Assembly: GCA_029204225.1 (NCBI GenBank)
Contig: CM055106.1
Location: 33,638,361 to 33,702,360, forward strand
DNA length: 64,000 nucleotides
Origin: Diphasiastrum complanatum
Lineage: Eukaryota; Streptophyta; Lycopodiopsida; Lycopodiales; Lycopodiaceae
Direction of reading: 5' to 3'
The position numbers and the translations under genes were made by a program. Each line of letters starts with the position of its first letter. The first letter of the stretch is position 1. The notes below the pieces were generated by a model. It saw only the letters and a program-made list of their open reading frames with translations, did not search any database and had not been told where the DNA came from. Positions 1 to 10,286 of this stretch are shown one piece after another.

Positions 1-1060
1 ACCAAAAAAGTTGACGAAAAAGCTTTACAACTCCAATCCCTTCGATCTTCGTAAGTCTTGCTCTGATACCATTGTAAGGACTGCCAAGATCTTACTTACA
101 AGACACACACAGAGGAATAAGAATGGAGCCAAACCACCCAGCCATGTACAAGCTATTGATCAATCTCCAATAGCATCACCTCCATGCCAGAGGATAGGAT
201 GCAACTTTAGAGAGTAGGGCGAGTTTCTCCTAGAGGACATGGCCCTAGATTTACCTGTGCATGTGCCCATGCAAGCATATAGTATTCCCATACATGCAAG
301 TCATTACCATTGAAACTCTACACCATGCCAATAGTCGTCCTAACCATTCAATAGCTTCACATGTTATAATATGTGTGACTGGGTTCTCGTACCATCGATG
401 GTGCATCTTAGTTCGAACTATGCAGTAATTGCATGACTTCACAACTATTACCTATACAATTTACTCTAACGATACAGTTGTAATCTTCACGACCGCCACA
501 ACTAATGTATTTATATATACAATAACGGAAACAGAAGAGGACCATGAAAATATCCACCATTGGTGAATCAGAGTCAATAATCAATTAGCAAAAGCATGAA
601 TCAGAGTTCCTCTGTGGACTCCATTGTATCAGACTATCTGATTTCACATAATCAGAGATCATTAGAGAGAGTGAAAGTAGCTCAAGAAGTAGAGATACTA
701 TTCAATTTATAATCAATGTAGTAGGATCACCCATAGTGCATTATTACTGTGAACCATTCTCGGGCACATGAACGTGATTTGATCGTTGTTATTACAACAA
801 CCAATACACAGATTCTCTATTTTCTTTATGTGTGTTTGCACTGATGAATGTTTTCTAATAATTTCTTTCTCTATCACTAATACTCAACTCGAAGGAAACA
901 TGGCTTTCATATATGCCTAACTATATCGCTCTCATGATTGTCTCAAACGCCTACAAATATATTTTTTGATCTAAGAAATACTCTAGATCAACAATTTGGT
1001 AGGTCCTATTATAATTTGAAGTTGTGTTTTCTCTTGTTTGGATCTCATATTCAACAAGAG
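1..1060. other. No supportable gene; possible old LTR
   Basis: I see no convincing coding region here; the short open frames have no family resemblance. The stretch ends just before three primer-binding-site-like sequences, so it may contain the remains of a 5' LTR, but I could not find a matching second LTR or a clear TG start. Confidence 0.4.
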
Positions 1061-1170
1061 TGGTATCAAAGCTGATAGATAATTATTTCTTAAATACTTG
1101 TACCACCTCCAACAAGTGGTATCAGAGCTATCAAGCACACCATCAAAACCCAACAAGTGGTATCAGAGCC
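1061..1170 (+). repeat. Three tandem primer-binding-site-like sequences
   Basis: TGGTATCAAAGC at 1061, TGGTATCAGAGC at 1117 and TGGTATCAGAGC at 1158 lie within 110 bases; the second and third are both preceded by CAACAAG. TGGTATCAGAGC is the usual Copia primer-binding site complementary to the 3' end of initiator-Met tRNA, and normally occurs once, directly after the 5' LTR. Repetition suggests local duplication or several truncated elements stacked end to end. Confidence 0.55.
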
Positions 1171-1379
1171 TGGTCCAAACTATTATAGTATTCAGGACTA
1201 AGTTACCATTTCTTATAATGTTCATCTTGGAAGGTACATCTTCTGATATCCGATTGATCAATAAGTTCAACAAATGATTTCTACATGCGAGAATTCAAAA
1301 TAAAGATGATACTGATTCAGTGACAGTGAAATACAGCTCAAGTTGTCACACATAATGGTGATAGCATTAAACTGAGTGT

Positions 1380-2030
1380 GATGTAAGTCGTGAAGTAATA
1401 ACCTGATCCATACAGCTTCTTTTGAATGCTGCGATATACTCTACCTCTGTCGAAGAAAGCGCAACTCATTTTTGCTTCCTTGAGTTTCACGAAATCGGTC
1501 CCCCTGCCAAATAGAAACAGATTCCGGAGGTAGATTTTCTGGTAGAGACTGTTCCTCCTCAATCCGAGTTGGAGTAGCCTCATTGGACGAGTGGGTCAAT
1601 AGCATTTCAATCGTAACATAAGATGTGATCTAAACTTCCCTGAATATATCTCATCACTCTCTTTAATGCTTTCCAATGAGATATTTTAGGATTAGACATG
1701 AATTGATTTAACGTGCTGACAGTGTATGCTAAATCTGGTCTAGTACACAAAATTGCATACATTAGAGATCTGATTAGTGAATGATAAGGGTACTTCGCTA
1801 AGTCGAGTACTTCAGTATCGGTCTCAGCACAAGAAGGTTTAGTCAATACTGTACTCGGATCCATTTGGAGTATCAATTGGTTTGTTATCAGACATATGAA
1901 ACTTTTCTAAAATGCTTTTTAGATATGCCTGTTGGCTGAAGACATGTTTAGTTATTTTGAGACTTGTGCAGTATTTTGAGACTTGATTGAGTGATATGAG
2001 AGCATGAACTTCGTCCGTCAATGTTATGTA
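1380..2030 (-). pseudogene. Copia reverse transcriptase-RNase H fragment
   Basis: Minus-strand reading between about 2021 and 1607 gives the end of a Copia reverse transcriptase and its connection to RNase H: a piece like LKITKHVFSQQAYLKSILEKF, then SLMYAILCTRPDLAY and HWKALKRVMRYIQGS. A further piece near 1405-1470, in a different frame, reads ALSSTEVEYIAAFK, the Copia RNase H motif with its catalytic Glu. The same domains occur intact in the two Copia polyproteins of this window (for example TRPDLSY and SLSSSEAEYKAL). Frameshifts separate the parts, and gag, integrase and the YVDD part are absent. It is a dead fragment, on the opposite strand to the primer-binding-like triplet upstream, so the two probably come from different insertions. 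Confidence 0.8.
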
Positions 2031-2989
2031 TCTTAGTTTATCATGCTTTGTTAGAATTGAATTTCTTCTTATTTGTGAATCTTAGTTTATGTTGCCTTGA
2101 TAGTGTTCTTGATGCTATTATTCATTTATTGGATTGCTTATAAGTTATAACCATAGTTGCTTTAGGCTATTCTTCTTTTCTATACTCTTTGCCTATAGTT
2201 TTTTGATGGTCGTTTATCTTCTCTTTTTGATATTTATTCTAAGACGTGCAATATTTTGAGGGATTGACTTGATTGAGTGGTAAGAGAGTATAATGGACAA
2301 TAGAATTTTTGATTTGTGAATCTTACTTCATGATGTGTAACTTATTATTCATTCATTAGATGATTATAGGTTTAAACAAAATCTTCTTCTTCTCTACTTC
2401 TGATCTTCATTTTTATACATTACAATTAGTAACAACCTAACAAGTAATAATATATTACACATTATCTATTAAAATAATAGTGTTCCCAGGCTGCTCACAT
2501 TGTCTGGGCTCGGGACCTTTTTTTTAAAATTTTTTTTTCTTCATGTTTTTTTTTTTCGGGCAGCGATCGGTTGCCCCATGGGCAGCCCTAACCCTGCCCC
2601 AAAAAAAAAAATTCCCATTTTTCAAATTTTTAGCCCTCTTTATTGCCCACCTACCTAGAACCCTGCCCTGCCCACCCAAAACGCCTACCCGCCCGCAAAC
2701 TTGTGGGCTCACATCGCTAGCTATAATATATAATAACATATTAGATACTAATATGATATATAAAACTGTAATATTTAATAATATAATAACTATCTGTTTT
2801 TTACCAAAGGAATAACTAACTGAAATTTCAAATTTAAATTAACTAATAATTGCATTTTTGTGAATCCAATTGTTGAAGCTACACGAAGAAAACACATTGT
2901 TAAAAATACATTACAATGCTATTATTTATCAATCAAATAGTACATTTCATATAAATTTTGAAAAATTATTCATCATTGTCTATGTCACC
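2031..2989. other. Non-coding flank; GC-rich poly-purine/pyrimidine patch
   Basis: No gene is supported. Bases 2480-2725 carry long A and T runs with GC-rich words that produce open frames on both strands, which I regard as composition artefacts. Bases 2966-2989 are the original 3' end (stop codon TAA on the minus strand at 2966-2968) of the transposase-like gene whose body now lies beyond the Copia insertion at 8,851-10,286. Confidence 0.5.
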
Positions 2990-3273
2990 TGTGAAAAATT
3001 GTCAACTAGTAGTATTTTCCTAACTTGAGATTTTGTAGGCCTATGGCCAAATAAAAGTTAGAGATAGGTTCATACATGTATGTAGAGGCCCAAAGTATGT
3101 GTACACTACTTTTGAGGTCACATTAATTAGAGGAGGTCGAGTGTGGAGCTCTTCTATTGGCTCATAATTTGGTGCATTCCTATTTGACCAAATTTCTAGG
3201 TATATGGGTGAATCCTATTGGACCCCAATTTTAGCCTATCATAAGACAAGTGGCCAAGAGGCACTATGGCTGC

Positions 3274-3281
3274 TATAAATA
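3274..3281 (+). promoter_or_regulatory. TATA box of Copia A 5' LTR
   Basis: TATAAATA in the sequence CTGCTATAAATAGCC, about 285 bases into the LTR. This is a good plant TATA match in the position expected for the U3 promoter that drives the genomic transcript. Confidence 0.7.
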
Positions 3282-3427
3282 GCCATCTCCACGAGTATGT
3301 ACACATCTCATTTTCATTCTATTGAATGAATGTTATGCTCTTTGAAGGTCCATCTTCTTCTCTCTCACTTTTTTGTTCATATCTTGCATTCTAGCCACTA
3401 GAATTGTGATTTCTTTGTTGCTATGGC

Positions 3428-3441
3428 TTCACACGTGTGAA
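3428..3441. promoter_or_regulatory. G-box palindrome in LTR
   Basis: TTCACACGTGTGAA is a perfect 14-bp palindrome centred on CACGTG, the G-box bound by plant bHLH and bZIP factors. It lies downstream of the TATA box, so it may act in the leader or as an enhancer. The identical 14-mer is in the 3' LTR (8636-8649) and in both LTRs of the otherwise different Copia element B. Confidence 0.6.
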
Positions 3442-3642
3442 ATGCAGGTTGTAGGCTCTGAAGTACGGACAGGGACAGCAAGTTTCTGTTTGTGGAAGCT
3501 TATGATCAGATTTTGATGTTTAGTTGATGTTTAGTATGCTTAACATCACAATTTCTATCATTTTTTCAATCTAGATGTGCATAACTTCCATGGCCAAGAT
3601 CTTTATGAAACTTTAGCATCTTTTGGATCTGAGTTTTTCACA

Positions 3643-3654
3643 TGGTATCAGAGC
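3643..3654 (+). other. Primer-binding site of Copia A
   Basis: TGGTATCAGAGC directly abuts the CA end of the 5' LTR and matches the common plant Copia site complementary to the 3' end of initiator-Met tRNA. A 597-base untranslated leader follows before the gag start at 4252. Confidence 0.92.
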
Positions 3655-4251
3655 ATTAGGCGGCCAAATGTGCAGGTTTTGCCAGATTTAGAAGAGATTT
3701 GTGGGCGAGTTTGCTTTTGTAGCATTCCAATCAAGTTTCTAGCTAAAAATCTTGTTGATTTATGTGTAGAAATTGGATCTTTGTGATCAAAACATCATTT
3801 GTATGCATTTCAATTGAAGTAGGGCGAATTCCCTCTGTACTTATCAGAATAAGGAGACAAAAATTGTTTTGGAAAGAGGGAGATGCAAGATCCAACAAGA
3901 TCCTATTAGTTTTCCATTCTAGCATATAGTTTTTTGATTCAATTTCTTGCTTCTTCATGTCAAAAACTTCAAAATTGATGTAACCCTCTGATTTTCAGTT
4001 TGCTGAATGATTCAAGAGTGTATTTCAATCTTAGGAGTGAGGGAAAAGCAAGTATATTGAGGTTTGGTCTTGGTTTGATCAAGAAATCATAAAACTAGTG
4101 GCTAAAATTAAGGAAAAAGTGAGGAAAAGAGAGAAAAAGTAAGGTTTTAGGTTCCAAATCTTTGTGATTTCTTCTTGTGTTTCATTTGTTGATTCAAGAG
4201 AGTGCTTAGTGCATTGGAACAGGTCAAAGATCAGAGATCAATCATTGCAAC

Positions 4252-7200
4252 ATGGCTACAAATGGAGGCTACATGTTGGAAAGCAATGATAGGCTTACCT
4301 CCCTCAACTATTCTACTTGGAAAGTAAGGATGGAGTCTTTGCTTGAGATGAATGAGTTGATGGATATTGTTGTAGGTGTGGAGGAGAGACCTTTGGCACC
4401 TCAAGAACAATTGAGGTATGACAAGAGGGCAAAGAAAGCCCTTCACATGATCAAGATGAATGTGACAAATGAGCTTATCAAAGAGGTTGGTAAGTGCACA
4501 TCATCTAGTGAAGCTTGGGAAGCCTTGAAGAAGGTTTATGAATCCAAGTCTACTTCTACAGTGTTGACTTTAAGAAGGCAAATCTTTTCTTGTATGCAAA
4601 AGAAGAGTGAGAATGGACATGCTTTTGTTTTGAGAGTTAAAGCATTGAATGATGAGTTAGCATGCATTAATGATGGCATAAATAATGAGGAGCTTGTTCA
4701 AGTGATTCTCAATGGCTTGTTGGATGATCATGCTAATCTTGTTCAAAGTTATGCTATCCAAAAATGTTTACCAAGTGTTGGAGACTTGCAAGAGGTCTTG
4801 TTGGCTGAAGAATTCAGGTTGCAAGCAAGAGTGGGAGCATCTTCTACATCTCAAGGAGGAGAAGAGGAGGCAATGTTCTCTAAAGGCAAGTTCAAGGGCA
4901 AAGGTAAAAGCAATTGGTCTAAAGGGCAAGACCAAGGTGAGCACTCTACTTTTGGCAAAAAGAAGGATAGATCTAAGCTAAAATGTTTCTATTGTGGAGT
5001 CAAAGGGCATTTTGCTAGTGATTGTTTTAAGAAAAAGAGGGATCAAGGGGAAAAGCAAACCAATCTAACTATTGATGAGGGTGGGGATGAGCTTCTTTCA
5101 AATGATGCTTTTGTTATGTCATCTTGCTTGTTGGCTAATCATGGAGACATTGATCCTTGGTGGATTGATAGTGGAGCCACTTCTCATATGACATATCATA
5201 AAGAGTATTTTTCATCTTTAATGGCATTTGATGGTGATAGGAAGGTAATCTATACCGCAAATGATGGTGAGTGTGCAATCAAGGGGATTGGCACAATTCC
5301 TATTTCACTTTCTACAAATAGGAATATAGAATTGAAAGATGTTTTGCTCATTCCATCCATTACCAAGAACTTACTTAGTGTAAGCCAAATGCTTGACAAA
5401 GGATTCAAAGTTGAGTTTGATGGTGATGCTTGCTTGATCAAAAAGGGGTGTAGTATCATTGCAAAAGGGAAAAGGCAAGGGAAATTGTTCAAGCTTGATG
5501 CATGTGTTGTTGCTAACCAAGTTGGATGCATGGCAAATGAACAAATGTCAATTCAAGAGGTATGGCATAAAAGGATGGGACATCTCAACTACAAGGCCTT
5601 GGAGGTAATAGCCAAAAAGGAGGTAGTAAGGGGACTTCCCAAGTCTCTTACTTGCTTGAATCATGTTTGTGAAGAATGTGCTTTGTCTAAATCACATAGA
5701 TTGCCATATACTAGATCTATATCTAGATCTAAGATGCCTTTTTCTCTCTTGCATTCGGATATTCATGGTGTTACTACAATTAGCAATGGAGGTGCTAAGA
5801 TGTATGTAACTTTCATTGATGATTTTAGTAGATTTTGTTGGGTTTATCTACTAAAGAGCAAGGATGAGGTGTTTGATGTGTTTGTCAAGTTCAAAGTTGC
5901 TATTGAGACTCAATTTACAACCAAAATCAAATGCTTGAGGAGCGACAATGGTGGTGAATACATTTCTAACAAATTCAAAGCCTTTTGCGATGAGCATGGG
6001 ATCAAGAGGGAGTACACATGTCCAAGAACACCACAACAAAATGGAGTGGCCGAGAGGAAGAATAGAACCTTGTGTGAGAGTGCAAAGGCAATGAGATTGA
6101 ATGCTAATCTTCCTATACCTTTTTGGAGTGATGCTTTGTTGTGTGCAAATTTCCTATGCAATAGATGGCCAAGTGTTGTATTGGAAGGAAAAACCCCTTT
6201 TGAAGCTTTGTTTGGTACGAAGCCTAATGTCAAGTTTCTAAGAACTTTTGGATGCATTTGCTACTTCAACATTACTCTTGATGATAGAACTAAGGAGGAT
6301 CCATCTTCAAGAAAGGGCATTTTTGTTGGTTATAGTGAAGTAAGCAAAGCATATAGGATTTATGTTCCTTCAATCAAGAAAGTGTTCACAAGTAGGGATC
6401 TCATTTTTGATGAAGGTAACATTCCAAAAGTTGTTTCAAGTGATGATGGTGTTGTTGCAACTAATGTGCTTGATGACAATGGAGTTGATGACACATTGGA
6501 TGTGGATGTTGAAGAAGCCTCTTCAAGTCAAATTCCAAGGAGAACTCCAAGGCATAAAGTGAAACCCTCAAGGCTCACTTATGATGGCAAAGGTAAGCAA
6601 GTGGTGGATGGATCCAACTATGCTTTCCTAACTTCTTTTGATGTACCTTCATGTGTAGATGAAGCAAGGCAAGAAGAGGAATGGATCCAAGCAATGGATC
6701 TTGAGTTTGAAGCACTTATGAAGAACAACACATGGAGATTGGTGGAGCTTCCAAAGGGCAAAAGTGCAATTGGATGCAAATGGATCTTCAAGGTAAAGAC
6801 AAATCAAGATGGATCTATCAACAAGTTGAAGGCAAGGTTGGTGGCTAAAGGTTATGCTCAAGAGCATGGCATTGACTATGAGGAAACCTTTGCACCCGTG
6901 GCAAAGATGGTGAGCATAAGAGTAATCATTTCCCTTGCAACTCTTTATGGATGGGATCTTTGGCAATTAGACATTTCTAATGCTTTCTTGAATGGTGATC
7001 TTGAAGAGGAAGTCTACATGGAGCAACCCGAGAGCTATGTTTCTCATAGCAAGCCTAATCATGTGTGTTTTCTACAAAAAAGTTTGTATGGTCTTAAGCA
7101 AGCACCAAGGAGTTGGTATGCTAGGCTTAACTCTTTTCTACTTTCTCAAAACTTCACTATGAGTGAGTATGATCATTCACTTTACTTTAGAATTAGTGCT

Positions 7201-8202
7201 AATGATGTTACAATCCTTCTAATTTATGTGGATGACATTATTTTAAGTGGAGGGAACAAGGAAGATATAGAAGATATCAAGAAAGCACTAAACAAGGAAT
7301 TTGAAGTGCATGATCTTGGTCTTTTGAGCTATATCTTAGGAATAGAAGTAATTAGAACTTCTCAAATCACTTTTATTTCACAAGAGAAGTATGCTATTTC
7401 TATTCTCAATAGATTTCATATGGTAGATGCAAATCCTATTGATACACCTATGGAATCACATGTAAAGCTAACTATAAGAGGTAATGAAAGATCCTTCGAG
7501 GACATTACTCTCTATAGGAAGCTAATAGGTTCTCTTATATATCTAACCATCACAAGACCTGATTTATCTTATTGTGTTGGTAGATTAAGCCAATTCATGC
7601 AAGATCCTAGCATAGAACATTGGAAACTAGGAAAGAGGATCTTGAGATACATCTCGGGAACAAAAGATTTTGGCATTGTTTATAGAGGCTCATCACCTAA
7701 CTTATTTGGTTTTTCAGATTCAGATTTTGCAGGAGACCTTATGGATAGAAAATCCATAAATGCACATGCTATTTTCATAGGTGATGGAGCTATCTCATGG
7801 ATGTCGAAGAAACAAGCAACTATATCACTTTCTTCTAGTGAGGCCGAGTACAAAGCTTTGACATCATGCACAAAGGAGATGGTGTGGATCAAGAGGATGA
7901 TTATGGAGCTTCATTTGCTGGATTTTTCAGAGAGTCCAATCATCTTTTGTGACAACCTTTCAGCCCAAAGTCTAGCAAGCAATCCGGTTTTCCATGCAAG
8001 GAGCAAACATATCGAGGTGGCTTACCATTTTGTGAGAGAACAAGTGTTGGCAAAAGAGATCAAGCTTGAACATGTCCCATCAAAGGAATGTGTGGCTGAT
8101 ATCTTTACCAAAGCATTGGGAAAGGACTTATTTTTCAAGCATAGAACAAGTCTTGGTGTACTTTCTAAATCTATGCTAAAACTAGTTGAAGAGGGAGTGT
8201 GA
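4252..8202 (+). CDS. Copia gag-pol polyprotein, full length
   Basis: A 1316-aa uninterrupted polyprotein supplying capsid, protease, integrase, reverse transcriptase and RNase H for retrotransposition. Visible in order: a gag UBN2-type region (about residues 15-190, with WKVRMESLLE and AWEALKK); a basic linker; zinc knuckle C245-x2-C248-x4-H253-x4-C258; protease active site DSGAT at 306-310; integrase HHCC (H439, H444, C473, C476) and catalytic D503, D565, E601 with the D-35-E spacing; reverse transcriptase YVDD at 992-995; RNase H with SDSDFAGD, SLSSSEAEY and CDNLSAQSL near the C-terminus. Length is usual for a plant Copia polyprotein. The ATG at 4252 follows the leader and starts the gag resemblance at once. 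The stop codon TGA (8200-8202) lies inside the first five bases of the 3' LTR. No catalytic residue I can check is missing. Confidence 0.96.
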   Translation: MATNGGYMLESNDRLTSLNYSTWKVRMESLLEMNELMDIVVGVEERPLAPQEQLRYDKRAKKALHMIKMNVTNELIKEVGKCTSSSEAWEALKKVYESKSTSTVLTLRRQIFSCMQKKSENGHAFVLRVKALNDELACINDGINNEELVQVILNGLLDDHANLVQSYAIQKCLPSVGDLQEVLLAEEFRLQARVGASSTSQGGEEEAMFSKGKFKGKGKSNWSKGQDQGEHSTFGKKKDRSKLKCFYCGVKGHFASDCFKKKRDQGEKQTNLTIDEGGDELLSNDAFVMSSCLLANHGDIDPWWIDSGATSHMTYHKEYFSSLMAFDGDRKVIYTANDGECAIKGIGTIPISLSTNRNIELKDVLLIPSITKNLLSVSQMLDKGFKVEFDGDACLIKKGCSIIAKGKRQGKLFKLDACVVANQVGCMANEQMSIQEVWHKRMGHLNYKALEVIAKKEVVRGLPKSLTCLNHVCEECALSKSHRLPYTRSISRSKMPFSLLHSDIHGVTTISNGGAKMYVTFIDDFSRFCWVYLLKSKDEVFDVFVKFKVAIETQFTTKIKCLRSDNGGEYISNKFKAFCDEHGIKREYTCPRTPQQNGVAERKNRTLCESAKAMRLNANLPIPFWSDALLCANFLCNRWPSVVLEGKTPFEALFGTKPNVKFLRTFGCICYFNITLDDRTKEDPSSRKGIFVGYSEVSKAYRIYVPSIKKVFTSRDLIFDEGNIPKVVSSDDGVVATNVLDDNGVDDTLDVDVEEASSSQIPRRTPRHKVKPSRLTYDGKGKQVVDGSNYAFLTSFDVPSCVDEARQEEEWIQAMDLEFEALMKNNTWRLVELPKGKSAIGCKWIFKVKTNQDGSINKLKARLVAKGYAQEHGIDYEETFAPVAKMVSIRVIISLATLYGWDLWQLDISNAFLNGDLEEEVYMEQPESYVSHSKPNHVCFLQKSLYGLKQAPRSWYARLNSFLLSQNFTMSEYDHSLYFRISANDVTILLIYVDDIILSGGNKEDIEDIKKALNKEFEVHDLGLLSYILGIEVIRTSQITFISQEKYAISILNRFHMVDANPIDTPMESHVKLTIRGNERSFEDITLYRKLIGSLIYLTITRPDLSYCVGRLSQFMQDPSIEHWKLGKRILRYISGTKDFGIVYRGSSPNLFGFSDSDFAGDLMDRKSINAHAIFIGDGAISWMSKKQATISLSSSEAEYKALTSCTKEMVWIKRMIMELHLLDFSESPIIFCDNLSAQSLASNPVFHARSKHIEVAYHFVREQVLAKEIKLEHVPSKECVADIFTKALGKDLFFKHRTSLGVLSKSMLKLVEEGV
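8188..8197 (+). other. Polypurine tract of Copia A
   Basis: GAAGAGGGAG ends exactly where the 3' LTR begins and would prime plus-strand DNA synthesis. It overlaps the last codons of the polyprotein. Copia element B has the identical 10-mer at the same place. Confidence 0.85.
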
Positions 8203-8850
8203 AAAATTGTCAACTAGTAGTATTTTCCTAACTTGAGATTTTGTAGGCCTATGGCCAAATAAAAGTTAGAGATAGGTTCATACATGTATGTAGAGGCCCA
8301 AAGTATGTGTACACTACTTTTGAGGTCACATTAATTAGAGGAGGTCGAGTGTGGAGCTCTTCTATTGGCTCATAATTTGGTGCATTCCTATTTGACCAAA
8401 TTTCTAGGTATATGGGTGAATCCTATTGGACCCCAATTTTAGCCTATCATAAGACAAGTGGCCAAGAGGCACTATGGCTGCTATAAATAGCCATCTCCAC
8501 GAGTATGTACACATCTCATTTTCATTCTATTGAATGAATGTTATGCTCTTTGAAGGTCCATCTTCTTCTCTCTCACTTTTTTGTTCATATCTTGCATTCT
8601 AGCCACTAGAATTGTGATTTCTTTGTTGCTATGGCTTCACACGTGTGAAATGCAGGTTGTAGGCTCTGAAGTACGGACAGGGACAGCAAGTTTCTGTTTG
8701 TGGAAGCTTATGATCAGATTTTGATGTTTAGTTGATGTTTAGTATGCTTAACATCACAATTTCTATCATTTTTTCAATCTAGATGTGCATAACTTCCATG
8801 GCCAAGATCTTTATGAAACTTTAGCATCTTTTGGATCTGAGTTTTTCACA
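8198..8850 (+). repeat. 3' LTR of Copia element A
   Basis: A 653-bp copy of the 5' LTR, same TG..CA borders, followed by the TCACC target-site duplication. I found no difference from the 5' copy. Its repeated TATA box falls at about 8482-8489 and could drive transcription outward into the flank. Confidence 0.96.
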
Positions 8851-10286
8851 TCACCCACTAATGCCAAGTTTGCTTGTGCACTTTCGATTACTTTGGAAGG
8901 GATTTTCATAGTCTTTAACAAATTTGGATGTCGACGTGGCCTCCAACTCCATACTATCACTGATATTGGCTCCCAACGTTGTGGATCATAAGAATTGCCT
9001 CTCCATTGCTTTGTCCAACAATTCTTGTACCTTTCTACAATAGAAATATTACCTCTAGCTATTGGAGCCCAATATTGGATTAATACTTTCATATAGTTTG
9101 GTGAATCTTTGTTTTGATCAACATCAGAAAGTGTATCACCTAACCAAATTGGATAGATGTTCTCATTCGGTCGCACTAGCACAAATTGGTCTTTTTGTAC
9201 ATCAATGTGAGGCTTGAAAGAAACTTTTGGCTTTCCTTTGGCTGGTCCACAGTAGTGTTCGTCATCATCATCTTCTGCTTCCACACCATGTCGATCTTCC
9301 ATATCATCATGCATCCAATAAGTTTTTGGCCAAAAATCATCCATCAATTGTGTGTTGTTGGTGAATTGACATTTTCAAGCATATTTGTAATGTCATCCCA
9401 ATATTTGCTGCCTGTAAACTCCTGCCAAAACGAGTTGATTGTCCCTATCGCCCTCAAATGTTGTTCTACTCCTATGAGGCATAATCTCTGCATTGTTATC
9501 CACATAGTCTTGGATAATTGCTTTGGCCATATCCACGTGTTCCCATGCTCGTCGTATTATTCCTTTGTTTCCATGTGTTGCTTTCCTAGTCCCTTGCTCA
9601 TAGGTGGCTTTGTACCAGTGAAATGAAGCCTTTAATATTCCATGTATTGTGTACCATGCTTTTCCACATATAGTTCCCCCACAAAATAACATGGTTATAC
9701 CTCTTTGTTTTCCTTCCTTGTTATGTGAGGCTTGAAGCATATCGTATACATATGTAACCCTGTCAGATGAGTTTGGTCCCCAATATTGTTGTCGAGCATC
9801 TTCAATCTTTTTTCTCTCCACATGTTGGCAACAATTCTTATCACAACAATCAACAACTAAAACTGCACAAATGCTTTCAAACATCAAGAGATGTGGAATC
9901 TTTGACGGGTTTGAGTTACTCTCATTTTTTGATGTCTTTCTATTGACCATTCTATACTTTCTTTTCCTTGCAACTTGTGTAGATTTTGCAATATCAATTT
10001 GCATAGTTGATAACATATCTTGTTTGTGTAAGTAAAAAATGATGTCATCCTCCTGTTGATGGTCAATAAGCTTACTGCCATCCTCCAGTGTCACTTGTGT
10101 GATTGGCCATTTTAAAAGTTGAATATGAATATTTTTCTCTTCATTAATTTCATGGACCACATTATCAATTTGATATATCAGGTTTCCATAAATTTTGGTG
10201 ATATAAAATTGCCCTTCTCCATTAAGTACCCATCTTCCTTTAATACATGGTTCATATGTAGCCTTTGTTTTCCAATAGTTTGACAT
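8851..10286 (-). pseudogene. Transposase-like repetitive protein, internally deleted and split by Copia A
   Basis: Two minus-strand frames, 10286-9393 and 9347-8851, are separated by stops and a probable frameshift around 9348-9440. The first has a cysteine-rich motif CCDKNCCQHV, then YVYDML, CGKAWYTIHGI, THGNKGIIRRAWEH and MPHRSRT. The second has an acidic patch and WLGDTL, NSYDPQRWEPISVIVWSWRPRR. I recognise the style of a lineage-specific, high-copy plant transposon protein, but cannot name the family with certainty. The order suggests that the central, presumably catalytic part is missing between the two halves. The Copia A insertion interrupts codon 6 from the end; the original frame ran five more codons to a stop at 2966-2968, whereas it now reads about a dozen codons into the LTR to a stop at 8811. 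Its 5' end is duplicated in tandem just upstream. Confidence 0.6.

Larger units (their letters stand above)
2990..3642 (+). repeat. 5' LTR of Copia element A
   Basis: Begins TGTGAAAAATTG and ends TTTTTCACA, immediately followed by the primer-binding site. It contains a TATA box at 3274-3281 and a G-box palindrome at 3428-3441. It is identical by eye to the 3' copy at an offset of 5,208 bases. Confidence 0.96.
2990..8850 (+). mobile_element. Complete, apparently young Copia LTR retrotransposon (element A)
   Basis: A 5,861-bp element with all structural parts: two 653-bp LTRs (2990-3642 and 8198-8850) with TG..CA ends, a primer-binding site directly after the 5' LTR, one open gag-pol frame, a polypurine tract directly before the 3' LTR, and a perfect 5-bp target-site duplication TCACC at 2985-2989 and 8851-8855. 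The two LTRs look identical on reading, which indicates a very recent insertion because LTRs are copied identical at integration. The domain order protease, integrase, reverse transcriptase, RNase H places it in Ty1/Copia. Nothing in the sequence shows a defect, so it may still be autonomous; expression cannot be judged here. Confidence 0.96.

Noticed and set aside
2524-2815. Overlapping open frames on both strands
   Set aside because: They are produced by A and T runs and a low-complexity GC patch; neither shows a motif.
5910-6257. Minus-strand open frames inside Copia A, with similar ones inside Copia B
   Set aside because: They are shadows of the gag-pol reading frame on the other strand.
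8785-8991. Open frame across the Copia A 3' LTR border, similar to one in the 5' LTR
   Set aside because: It is the same LTR sequence repeated and runs into antisense of the transposase-like gene.
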